Shown here: piece after piece, positions 40,629-48,028 of the stretch
How positions within the stretch are numbered: position 1 is the first letter of the stretch
Layout: each line of letters opens with the position of its first letter
From: Parvularcula sp038749595
Lineage (GTDB): Bacteria; Pseudomonadota; Alphaproteobacteria; Caulobacterales; Parvularculaceae
Reading direction: 5' to 3'
Length of the DNA stretch: 64,000 nt
Assembly: GCA_038749595.1 (NCBI GenBank)
Contig: JBCDHW010000002.1
Span: 248,001-312,000, forward strand
The notes under the pieces: model-generated
The model's input: the letters and a program-made list of their open reading frames with translations, nothing else
Database searches by the model: none
Told to the model about the DNA's origin: nothing
Translations under genes and position numbers: made by a program

Positions 40629-41650
40629 GCCGCCGCCCTCGCTTCGCCTTGCTCCACAAGGCCCGCAAGATGCACGCGAACCACTTCCGGATCACGCGCG
40701 CGGCAGAGCACAGCCTTGGCGCTCGATTTTTGCTCAGACGACCAGCGCGCAACACTGTCAACGAACGCCGCAAGGTGCTTCCGGGCCATCCGCACACCGA
40801 GATCTTCGCCCGCCTCGCGCGATTGTCCGTGTCCTTCTGTATAGTGCGCAACCGTCGCATCATAATGCGCCAACGCCCACGCTCCGCGCTGCTCGAGCGG
40901 CGGCACCTCCAGCGCTCCGCCCGTGCGCAAAGCGCTATCCATTGCTGCCGGAAGCCACGGCCGTCCAACGGCTGCCCGGCCCACCATCACCGCATCGGCC
41001 CCCGATTGCTCGAGCGCCTCCCGCGCCTGGTCAGGCGTCTCAATATCGCCGTTCACGACCAGCGGCAGGCTCGTCGCCTGTTTCACCGGGCGCACAGCAT
41101 CCCACTTGGCGGTGCCTTTGTAAAAGTCGCACCGTGTGCGCCCATGCACGGTCAACATTTTGACCCCAGCCGCCTCCGCCCGCTCGGCCAACTCCGGCGC
41201 GTTGAGGCTCTGCCAATCCCAGCCGAGCCGCATCTTCAACGTCACGGGAACCGACGCCGCCTCGACCGTCGCGCGGATCAGGCTCTCGGCATGATCAAGG
41301 TCCCGCATCAACGCCGACCCGGAAAGCAAGCCGGTCACTTTGCGCGCCGGGCAGCCCATATTGATATCGATGATCTCAGCGCCCATCGCCTCCGCGATCC
41401 GTGCCCCCTCGGCCATCCAAGCCGCCTCCCGGCCAGCCAGCTGCATCACCCGCAGGCCATCGTCATTCATCGCGGCCCGCAGCACCACATCCGGCCGGCT
41501 CTGCGCCAGCTCTTGGCTCGCCACCATCTCCGACACGACATACCGGCAGCCGAGCGCCTGGGCCTGCCGCCGAAAGGGCAAGTCGCTGATACCCGACATC
41601 GGCGCAAGCAGCACCTTCGTGTCGATAGAATGAGGCCCAATCTGCAGCAT
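40625..41650 (-). CDS. dusB: tRNA-dihydrouridine synthase
   Basis: This 341-aa FMN enzyme reduces uridine in the tRNA D-loop. Motifs are 'LLAPMSGISDLPFRRQAQALG', 'IDINMGCPARKVTGLLSGSAL' with the catalytic Cys, 'VTLKMRLGWDWQSLNAPE', 'MLTVHGRTRCDFYKG' and 'VMVGRAAVGRPWL'. In most Alphaproteobacteria dusB precedes ntrB-ntrC-ntrY-ntrX; here it runs straight into ntrY. Confidence 0.95.
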   Translation of the reverse strand: MLQIGPHSIDTKVLLAPMSGISDLPFRRQAQALGCRYVVSEMVASQELAQSRPDVVLRAAMNDDGLRVMQLAGREAAWMAEGARIAEAMGAEIIDINMGCPARKVTGLLSGSALMRDLDHAESLIRATVEAASVPVTLKMRLGWDWQSLNAPELAERAEAAGVKMLTVHGRTRCDFYKGTAKWDAVRPVKQATSLPLVVNGDIETPDQAREALEQSGADAVMVGRAAVGRPWLPAAMDSALRTGGALEVPPLEQRGAWALAHYDATVAHYTEGHGQSREAGEDLGVRMARKHLAAFVDSVARWSSEQKSSAKAVLCRARDPEVVRVHLAGLVEQGEARAAA

Positions 41651-41718
41651 GGCCCGGGTCTCTAGCGCAAAATGTTACGTTGTGCACGTGAGGAGAGGGA
41701 GAGGGTGAAGAGCTCTCT

Positions 41719-42441
41719 TCAGAGCTTCCCGGGCAGGCGTTCCCGCGCCTCCGGTAGCGCCCGGCCAATAGGGTTCAACAGCCGCTCAACGATGAAATGG
41801 CCCGTCAAATTGAGCGCTGCTTTGACGTCGCCCTCCATCGGCTCACCCATACCAATCAGGAACGGCGGCAGGGGAAACAGTTTATCCTTATACGGCAGGC
41901 CCGCTTCATAGCTGACGGCGCCGCCCGACTTTGGCGACACAAAACAGAGCTCCGCCCCGTCCTCAAGCAACGTGTCCGTCGCCACGCACCGGTCGAGCGT
42001 GAGCCCCCCGCCCAGCGCCGCTAAAAGCCCCAGCTCCCAACGCGCCAAGACAATCGGCCAGATCTTCCGCTCACCGAACGTATCGAAAAGAACCGCACTC
42101 GCCTCATAAAGACCGGGGACCGCCTCGCCTTCGGGTAACACATGCAGCAACAGCTCGGCCGTCGCGGTCATCGCAGAAAGCGCTCGACCGTCGCCAAACA
42201 CCGACGAAGCGCGCGGCTCGAGCAGATCAACGTCGAAACTGCCCAGGCTGTCGGGCGTTTTCCCGCGCCACCGCACTTCAAGACCGTTCCCGCACTGAAG
42301 CACGGGCACCTTGCCGCGCCCTTGGCCACCATAGACCAGGGCCGAGACCTTTCCGCGCTCCGCCGTAAAGACCGTCAGTAGGCTGTGGTTCTCACCCTGC
42401 CCTTTGTTGGCCAAAACAATCGCTTCGTCGCGCCAATCCAT
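41719..42441 (-). CDS. recO: DNA repair protein RecO
   Basis: This 240-aa protein opens 'MDWRDEAIVLANKGQGENHSLLTVFTAERGKVSALVYGGQG', the OB-fold N-terminus of alphaproteobacterial RecO. The helical middle has 'LHVLPEGEAVPGLYEASAVLFD' and 'WELGLLAALGGGLTLDRC'. RecO helps load RecA onto SSB-coated DNA. It is usually next to era, but here a membrane-protein gene on the other strand separates them. Confidence 0.93.
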   Translation of the reverse strand: MDWRDEAIVLANKGQGENHSLLTVFTAERGKVSALVYGGQGRGKVPVLQCGNGLEVRWRGKTPDSLGSFDVDLLEPRASSVFGDGRALSAMTATAELLLHVLPEGEAVPGLYEASAVLFDTFGERKIWPIVLARWELGLLAALGGGLTLDRCVATDTLLEDGAELCFVSPKSGGAVSYEAGLPYKDKLFPLPPFLIGMGEPMEGDVKAALNLTGHFIVERLLNPIGRALPEARERLPGKL

Positions 42442-42514
42442 AGCTATCCCATGCGCCCCGCGCGTTCATTCGCCATCTTTGTTGTTAACGACCGATACGG
42501 TAGATGTCGCTGCT

Positions 42515-43237
42515 ATGGACAACAAGACCCCGGCGCGGGGCGATCAACTGGGCCTCGATGAGCTCGTCGATGATGTCTTCGGACTGAACGTCCGCGGGCT
42601 CAAGACGATCATCGATACACTCGTCCGGCCCCGGCTTGTTTTCGACGCGGCGCGCCAGGCCGATTGGTCAGGGGCGTATACCCCGTCTCTGAGACTGGTC
42701 TTTTCGATCCTCACCGTCTTGGGGTTCTTCACCTTCTTCTGGGCGGGAGAGGACACCGCATTCTACCAGGTGCTTGAGAAGGCCATCACACTCAATGCCG
42801 ACACGCCGCTCACTGCCGAAGAAATGAACGCGCAGATCACCCGAACGTTCGGGATCTACTCCGCGGCTCTCCCGTTTGTGTTGATCATCATTCACGGCCT
42901 CTTCTCACAGATCATCCGTGTCTGGGGGCAGGGCACGCCAGGAGTCGCTCGGCTGCGTTTGCACATGACCGCCATCGTTCCCGGCCTTGTCCTCACGTTG
43001 CTCAGTACACTGGCCACGCCTTTCGTCCCCGATCTGATGATCACCCTGACACTCGTGCTGCTGGCCGCCGTTCTCTTCGCGGATGCTGCGACGGCATGGC
43101 GGGGCAGCGTGGTCGCTCAAGGGAAGGGGAGCAGGCTCATGAAAAGCCTCGTTTTCGCCATCGGATCAAGCGTCGCCACGGCGATAGCCTCGAGCATCTG
43201 CATCCGGTTGCCCGACCTTCTGCCAATCGCTGGCTGA
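42515..43237 (+). CDS. Multi-pass membrane protein of unknown function
   Basis: The start at ATG 42515 gives 240 aa; the frame is open back to 42404, which overlaps recO. A cytosolic N-terminus ('GLDELVDDVFGLNVRGLKTIIDTLVRPRLVFDAA') resembles the region before the first helix in Yip1/DUF3667-like membrane proteins. Then come about five membrane segments, starting at 'LRLVFSILTVLGFFTFFWAG'. Function unknown. It is a plus-strand gene wedged between the minus-strand recO and era, ending 2 bp from the era stop. Confidence 0.75.
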   Translation: MDNKTPARGDQLGLDELVDDVFGLNVRGLKTIIDTLVRPRLVFDAARQADWSGAYTPSLRLVFSILTVLGFFTFFWAGEDTAFYQVLEKAITLNADTPLTAEEMNAQITRTFGIYSAALPFVLIIIHGLFSQIIRVWGQGTPGVARLRLHMTAIVPGLVLTLLSTLATPFVPDLMITLTLVLLAAVLFADAATAWRGSVVAQGKGSRLMKSLVFAIGSSVATAIASSICIRLPDLLPIAG

Positions 43238-43239
43238 GG

Positions 43240-44178
43240 CTAAATCTCGAGGCCCATGTTCCGTAGGCGTTCTTTATCTTCGGCCCAGCCTTCACGCACT
43301 TTGACGTACAAAAACAGGTGCACCGTCTCGCCGAAGTTCTCTTGCATCTCCTCACGCGCGGCTTTGCCCACCGCAGCGATCGATCGGCCTTTATGTCCGA
43401 GCACCAACTTTTTCTGGCTCTTGCGATCAACGTAGATCGTCTGCTCAAGGCGCAGCTCGCCCCGTTTCGTCCGTTCCCAGATGTCCGTTTCCACCGTCAG
43501 ACTGTAAGGCAGCTCTTCGTGCAAGCGCAGAAACAGCTTCTCTCGGGTGATCTCGGCAGCCATCATCCGGTCATTAATGTCCGACAGCTGATCATCAGGA
43601 TAAAGGAACGGACCCTTCGGCATCTTTTTGATCAGGTAGTCCCGGAGGTCATCAATCCCCTTTTTCTTCTTCGCCGACAGCATGAATGTCTCGCGAAAGA
43701 TCCCTTCTTCGTTCATCACCTTGGCAAGGTGGAGGAGCGGCGGACGGGACATCCGGTCAATTTTGTTCAGCACAAGGACCGCTTTCGTCTCCGCCTTCCG
43801 CAACGCTTCGATAATCCGATCCGTGTCTTCCGCAGAGCGCAGGGCGGCCTTGTTCGCTTCGTCGTTAATCGTCGCAAGATAAGCGGGCGCATCGACTAGC
43901 AACAGCACCACATCAGATCCGGCCAGGGCATCCCACGCCGCCGTCACCATCGCTTTGTCGAGCTTGCGCTTTGGTTTGAAGATGCCGGGCGTATCAACGT
44001 AAATAATCTGTGTACTGTCGTGGACGGACACCCCCCTGACCCGCGCCCGGGTGGTTTGCACTTTATGCGTGACGATCGACACTTTGGCGCCGACCATTTT
44101 GTTCACGAGCGTTGACTTACCGGCATTGGGCGCACCCAAAACCGTGACAACACCGCAGCGCTCTTCGCTCACCAGCAC
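43240..44178 (-). CDS. era: GTPase Era
   Basis: This 312-aa protein has GTPase motifs G1 'GAPNAGKSTLVN', the switch segment 'KVQTTRARVRGV', G3 'YVDTPGIF' and G4 'LNKID'. The C-terminal KH domain reads 'LRLEQTIYVDRKSQKKLVLGHKGRSIAAVGKAAREEM'. Era binds the 3' end of 16S rRNA in 30S assembly. It lies 96 bp after rnc at the end of the rpoZ-era operon. Confidence 0.97.
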   Translation of the reverse strand: MLVSEERCGVVTVLGAPNAGKSTLVNKMVGAKVSIVTHKVQTTRARVRGVSVHDSTQIIYVDTPGIFKPKRKLDKAMVTAAWDALAGSDVVLLLVDAPAYLATINDEANKAALRSAEDTDRIIEALRKAETKAVLVLNKIDRMSRPPLLHLAKVMNEEGIFRETFMLSAKKKKGIDDLRDYLIKKMPKGPFLYPDDQLSDINDRMMAAEITREKLFLRLHEELPYSLTVETDIWERTKRGELRLEQTIYVDRKSQKKLVLGHKGRSIAAVGKAAREEMQENFGETVHLFLYVKVREGWAEDKERLRNMGLEI

Positions 44179-44274
44179 ACCCCATATGGACCCAAACGCG
44201 ACCCGGTCCGACCCGGTAACGATAGCGCTCTTTAGAAAAAGTACCAGCGACTTTGTGTGGACAAATGCCGGGTG

Positions 44275-44979
44275 TTACCCGCGGGCCGCAGGCTCCCAAA
44301 CGCCTTCGCGAATGAGAACTTTTCGCGCCGCTTCCGCCTGGGCATCGCGTTTCGATGGCCCTTGTGCGCGCTCCGCGGCCAACCGGCCCACCGCCACCTC
44401 TACCGTGAAGGTCGGCGCGTGGTCAGGACCCTTGCGGCCCACATCGTCATAGCGCGGCGTACCGTGCCCTTCGGCCTGTGCCCACTCCTGAAGCGAGGTT
44501 TTCGGATCGCGGTGCGCATCGGCGATGGCGTCGAAACGTTCGCCCCAATAGGCATCGTACACCCCCTTCGCCGCGCTCAGCCCCCCGTCGGCATAGGCCG
44601 CGCCCAGCAGCGCTTCCATCACATCGCCAAGGATCGCCGTCCGGTTCCGGCCGCCATTCTTTTCCTCACCCGGGGACAGCCGCAACGCAGCCCCCAAGTT
44701 GAAATAGCGGGCTGCATCGGCGCATGTTTCCTTCCGGACCAGCTGGTTGAGCCGCGGCGCAAGCTCGCCCTCGCTCATCTCCGGGTACCGCCGCCACAGC
44801 GCTTCGGCCGTCAAAAGACCGAGGACCCGGTCGCCCAGAAACTCTAGCCGTTCGAGGTCTTTCTCACCGTCCGCCGCAAGGCTCGAATGGGTCAGTGCCC
44901 GCTCCAGAAGCGCCGCATCACTGAACCGATAACCGATGGCAGCCTCAACCGCATCGCGCTGGGCACGCCGATCGGCCAT
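44275..44979 (-). CDS. rnc: Ribonuclease III
   Basis: This 234-aa protein has the RNase III signature 'ERLEFLGDRVLGLLTAEAL', the second metal site 'ILGDVMEALLGAAYADGG' and a C-terminal dsRNA-binding domain ('KTSLQEWAQAEGHGTPRYD' through 'AEAARKVLI'). It matures rRNA and cuts structured mRNA. The gene abuts lepB (stop at 44980) and precedes era, the standard alphaproteobacterial order. Confidence 0.97.
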   Translation of the reverse strand: MADRRAQRDAVEAAIGYRFSDAALLERALTHSSLAADGEKDLERLEFLGDRVLGLLTAEALWRRYPEMSEGELAPRLNQLVRKETCADAARYFNLGAALRLSPGEEKNGGRNRTAILGDVMEALLGAAYADGGLSAAKGVYDAYWGERFDAIADAHRDPKTSLQEWAQAEGHGTPRYDDVGRKGPDHAPTFTVEVAVGRLAAERAQGPSKRDAQAEAARKVLIREGVWEPAARG

Positions 44980-45747
44980 TTACTCGACCTTATCGCCAAT
45001 CCGTCCGTAGCGAATGGCGAACGGCCATTTCCAAACTTCCCACAGCCGCGCGCGTTTGCCGTCCACGGAAAACGCAACCCGGCGGGCCCGGCCGACCAAC
45101 TGGTCATGCGGAACGAAATTGACCTTCAGCGAGCGGCTGTCTGCGGACCGATCGCGGTTGTCGCCCATCGCGAAATAGAACCCTTCGGGCACAACCCGCA
45201 GGCCCGTATTGTCTGAGGCCCCGCGGTCACCGTCGCATTCCTGGACCAGGTATGTCGGGCCATCGGGCAACGTTTCATAATATTGCCGAGCGAACGGGCT
45301 GACACGCGTGCAGGTAAAGACGGGGTTCTCGACCAGCTCCCGCTCCACCGCCACGTCGTTGACGTGCAGCACACCGTCGATCACTTGCACCCGATCACCG
45401 GGCAGACCGATGATCCGCTTGATGTAATCCTTGTTCTTATCGCGGCTGTTCTTGAACACCGCGACTTCCCCGCGGTCAGGCGCATCGGAAAACACGCGCC
45501 CGCCAACCGGCATCCGGGTCAGCGGAAAGATCAACGACGCCCGCGAATACCCATAGTCGATCTTATCGACGAGGATGAAATCGCCAGTCATCAGCGTCGG
45601 TTCCATCGATGCTGACGGAATATTGAACGGCTGAATAAAGAAGAACCGCACAAACAGGGTGATGCCAACAGCAATCACCACCGTCTTCGAGACATCCCAC
45701 GCCTCATCGGCCAGTTCTTTGAATGATCGTTCCTGACCGTCCATCAT
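44980..45747 (-). CDS. lepB: Signal peptidase I
   Basis: This 255-aa S26 peptidase has one N-terminal membrane helix (VVIAVGITLFVRFFFIQPF), nucleophile Ser in 'NIPSASMEPTLMTGDFILVDK', general-base Lys in 'YIKRIIGLPGDRV' and box E 'FAMGDNRDRSADSR'. It removes signal peptides at the periplasmic face and would process most exported proteins here. Lipoproteins and pseudopilins use other peptidases. It lies 12 bp after acpS. Confidence 0.97.
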   Translation of the reverse strand: MMDGQERSFKELADEAWDVSKTVVIAVGITLFVRFFFIQPFNIPSASMEPTLMTGDFILVDKIDYGYSRASLIFPLTRMPVGGRVFSDAPDRGEVAVFKNSRDKNKDYIKRIIGLPGDRVQVIDGVLHVNDVAVERELVENPVFTCTRVSPFARQYYETLPDGPTYLVQECDGDRGASDNTGLRVVPEGFYFAMGDNRDRSADSRSLKVNFVPHDQLVGRARRVAFSVDGKRARLWEVWKWPFAIRYGRIGDKVE

Positions 45748-45759
45748 GCAGTGGATCCC

Positions 45760-46164
45760 TTATTTCCCACGCCGGACCGCGTAGAGGATGACGAATGCCT
45801 GCGCCAGCGGGAAGTCGTCCGTTATCGTCAAGTGGATTTCAATTTCGTGTCCTGGCGGCGTCAGGGCATCCAGTTTCTCTTGCGCGCCGCCCGTTAGCGT
45901 CATGGTCGGCTTGCCCGAGGGAAGGTTGGCAACGCCCATATCGCGCCAATAAACGCCCTGGCTCAGCCCCGTGCCGAGCGCCTTTGAACACGCCTCTTTC
46001 GCCGCGAAGCGCTTGGCGTAGCTGGCGGCACGGTTGCGGCGCCGGTCGGACTTCGCTCGCTCGATCTCGGTGAAGCAGCGGTGGGTGAACCGCTCGCCGT
46101 GATTCTCGAGGGTCTTTTCGATCCGCCGAATGTCGATCAGATCCGACCCGATACCGATGATCAT
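45760..46164 (-). CDS. acpS: Holo-[acyl-carrier-protein] synthase
   Basis: This 134-aa protein transfers phosphopantetheine from CoA to acyl carrier protein. The metal-binding Asp8 is in 'IIGIGSDLIDIRRI' and Glu in 'RFAAKEACSKALGTG'. The family ending 'HLTITDDFPLAQAFVIL' is present. It lies 4 bp after the YdcZ-like gene. Confidence 0.96.
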   Translation of the reverse strand: MIIGIGSDLIDIRRIEKTLENHGERFTHRCFTEIERAKSDRRRNRAASYAKRFAAKEACSKALGTGLSQGVYWRDMGVANLPSGKPTMTLTGGAQEKLDALTPPGHEIEIHLTITDDFPLAQAFVILYAVRRGK

Positions 46165-46168
46165 CGCG

Positions 46169-46621
46169 TTATCGCCCTCCGCGCTGGATCAAGAAGACCC
46201 CGGCCGCAAGAAAGGCCACGCCCGCGAGCCGCGTCACATCAAAACCCCGTGCCTGCACCCCAAGCCAGCCGTAATGGTCGACGACCATCGCGCCGACCAA
46301 CTGCCCCGCAATGATCGCGGCTACCCATGTCGCAACGCCAATCTGCGGCACGAAAAAGGCGGCACCCGCAACGACGGTCGCGCCGAGCATTCCGCCGATG
46401 AGCGTCCACCAAGGCGCCGATGTCACGCCGCCCGCGCTTGGCAACGGCTGACGAAAGACAAGGCTGACCGTCACCAAGGCGAGAAGCCCGACAGAAAAAC
46501 TCACCACCGCCGCTGGCAGCGCACCGCCAAGATGCCCCGCGAGTTTGCCGTTAATCGCCCCCTGGCTGGAAAGTGCAGCACCAACGACCAAGCCGAACAG
46601 AAGCCCCCACTGCGCCTGCAT
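46169..46621 (-). CDS. DMT-family YdcZ/DUF606 transporter
   Basis: This 150-aa protein has five membrane segments, half the size of EamA-type DMT proteins, as is typical of YdcZ. The opening 'FGLVVGAALSSQGAINGKLAG' and 'APWWTLIGGMLGATVVAGAAFFVPQIG' are the family pattern. The substrate is unknown. It is an insertion into the otherwise standard pdxJ-acpS gene pair, with 1-bp and 4-bp gaps on its sides, so it is part of the operon. Confidence 0.88.
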   Translation of the reverse strand: MQAQWGLLFGLVVGAALSSQGAINGKLAGHLGGALPAAVVSFSVGLLALVTVSLVFRQPLPSAGGVTSAPWWTLIGGMLGATVVAGAAFFVPQIGVATWVAAIIAGQLVGAMVVDHYGWLGVQARGFDVTRLAGVAFLAAGVFLIQRGGR

Positions 46622-46622
46622 C

Positions 46623-47450
46623 TTAAAGCAGCATACCCGTGCGGGCGTCGCTGATCAGGCGCTTCATCTCTTTGATCGCGCCGTCGAGGCCCATGAAGAC
46701 GGCCTCTCCAATTAAGAAATGCCCAATATTCAGCTCACGGATCTCTGGAAGCGCCGCGATGTTCTGGACATTGAAAAACGTCAGTCCGTGCCCGGCATGG
46801 ACCTCAATGCCCAGCGCGTGGGCATGCTCCGCGCCGCGTCGAAGCTCTTCAAAACTCTTCACCAGCGCCTCTTTGTCCGTAGCCAGAGCAGCCTCGGCAT
46901 AGGTTCCGGTATGCAGCTCGATCACCGGAGCGCCGAGGGTTTTCGCCATCTCGATCTGCTCTTCCACCGGGTCAATGAACAACGAGACGCGCGCACCGAC
47001 ACTGGCGAGCTTCTCAACCGCCGGAGCGAGACTGTCCTTATGCGCAATAAGATCGAGCCCGCCTTCGGTCGTCCGCTCCATCCGCCGTTCAGGGACGAGA
47101 CAGCACGCATGCGGACGAATCTTCTCGGCGATCTCTACCATTTCCGGCGTCGCCGCCATTTCAAAGTTCAGCGGCAAGCTAATTTCGTCGCGCAGCCGCC
47201 GCATGTCATCGTCCCGGATATGCCGCCGGTCCTCGCGCAGGTGCGCCGTGATCCCATCAGCTCCGCAGGCTTCAGCAAGCTGCGCCGCGCGCACCGGATC
47301 AGGGTGCGGACCACCCCGCGCGTTCCGGATCGTCGCGACGTGGTCGATGTTAACCCCTAATCGGCAGGGCGGTGCGTCCTTCGCGGGGTTTCCGCCCTGC
47401 AATCGCTCCGCCCGCGGAAGGCCTGACCCTGAGAAAGGCGTATCGCTCAT
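46623..47450 (-). CDS. pdxJ: Pyridoxine 5'-phosphate synthase
   Basis: This 275-aa TIM barrel condenses 1-deoxyxylulose 5-phosphate with 3-amino-2-oxopropyl phosphate, the last step of de novo B6 synthesis. Motifs are 'RLGVNIDHVATIRNARGG', 'ITAHLREDRRHIRDDDM', 'NFEMAATPEMVEIA', 'PVIELHTGTYAEA' and 'IGHFLIGEAVFMGL'. The first 30 residues before the barrel are non-conserved, so a later start is possible. It overlaps pyrE by 4 bp. Confidence 0.96.
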   Translation of the reverse strand: MSDTPFSGSGLPRAERLQGGNPAKDAPPCRLGVNIDHVATIRNARGGPHPDPVRAAQLAEACGADGITAHLREDRRHIRDDDMRRLRDEISLPLNFEMAATPEMVEIAEKIRPHACCLVPERRMERTTEGGLDLIAHKDSLAPAVEKLASVGARVSLFIDPVEEQIEMAKTLGAPVIELHTGTYAEAALATDKEALVKSFEELRRGAEHAHALGIEVHAGHGLTFFNVQNIAALPEIRELNIGHFLIGEAVFMGLDGAIKEMKRLISDARTGMLL

Positions 47451-48028
47451 GCGAGACCTCGGCTTCCTGGCTTAACGGCGGGCACGTCCTTGAGGTGGTC
47501 GGGCAACGCGGTCGGCTCGTACGTTGGGATCGAAAGCTCCGCCAACGGAAGAAGCGGTACGCCTAATTGCGCCTTGCCGCCCGACCGGTCGATTAAACAA
47601 GCGACGCCGAGGGGTTGTCCGCCCGCGGCCTTCACCGCGTCCACGCACTCCCGCGCGGAAAGCCCGGTGGAGACGATGTCTTCGACGACCATCACTTTTT
47701 GCCCAGGCTCCAACGCAAAACCGCGCCGGAAGGTGAACACGCCGTTTTCACGCTCCGTATACATAAACGGGAGGTCCAGCGCCCGCGCTGTCTCATACCC
47801 AAACAGGATCGCGCCCATCGCCGGTGCAACGATCGCGGACGGCTCCTCAGGCAGCTCTTTGATCAAACCCGCCAGCGCCGCGCCCAATCGCTCCGTAGGC
47901 TCAGGAAACCGGCTAACAAGCGCTTTGTTGAGATACGTGTCAGCGTGGAGGCCCGACGACAAAATAAAGTGCCCGCGCAGCAGCGCACCGCATTCTTCGA
48001 AGATCTTCAGAACGTCGTCCGTTTTCAC
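47447..48028 (-). CDS. pyrE: Orotate phosphoribosyltransferase
   Basis: This 193-aa protein makes orotidine 5'-phosphate from orotate and PRPP. The PRPP loop is 'VMVVEDIVSTGLSARECVDAV'. 'GHFILSSGLHADTYLNKALV' and 'FMYTERENGVFTFRRGF' are the substrate-binding blocks of the longer bacterial form. It shares 4-bp overlaps with rsh upstream and pdxJ downstream, consistent with translational coupling. Confidence 0.95.
   Translation of the reverse strand: MKTDDVLKIFEECGALLRGHFILSSGLHADTYLNKALVSRFPEPTERLGAALAGLIKELPEEPSAIVAPAMGAILFGYETARALDLPFMYTERENGVFTFRRGFALEPGQKVMVVEDIVSTGLSARECVDAVKAAGGQPLGVACLIDRSGGKAQLGVPLLPLAELSIPTYEPTALPDHLKDVPAVKPGSRGLA

Noticed and set aside
40649..41665. Plus-strand open frame of 338 codons opposite dusB
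   Set aside because: Antisense to the whole of dusB, with His/Arg/Pro-rich shadow composition.
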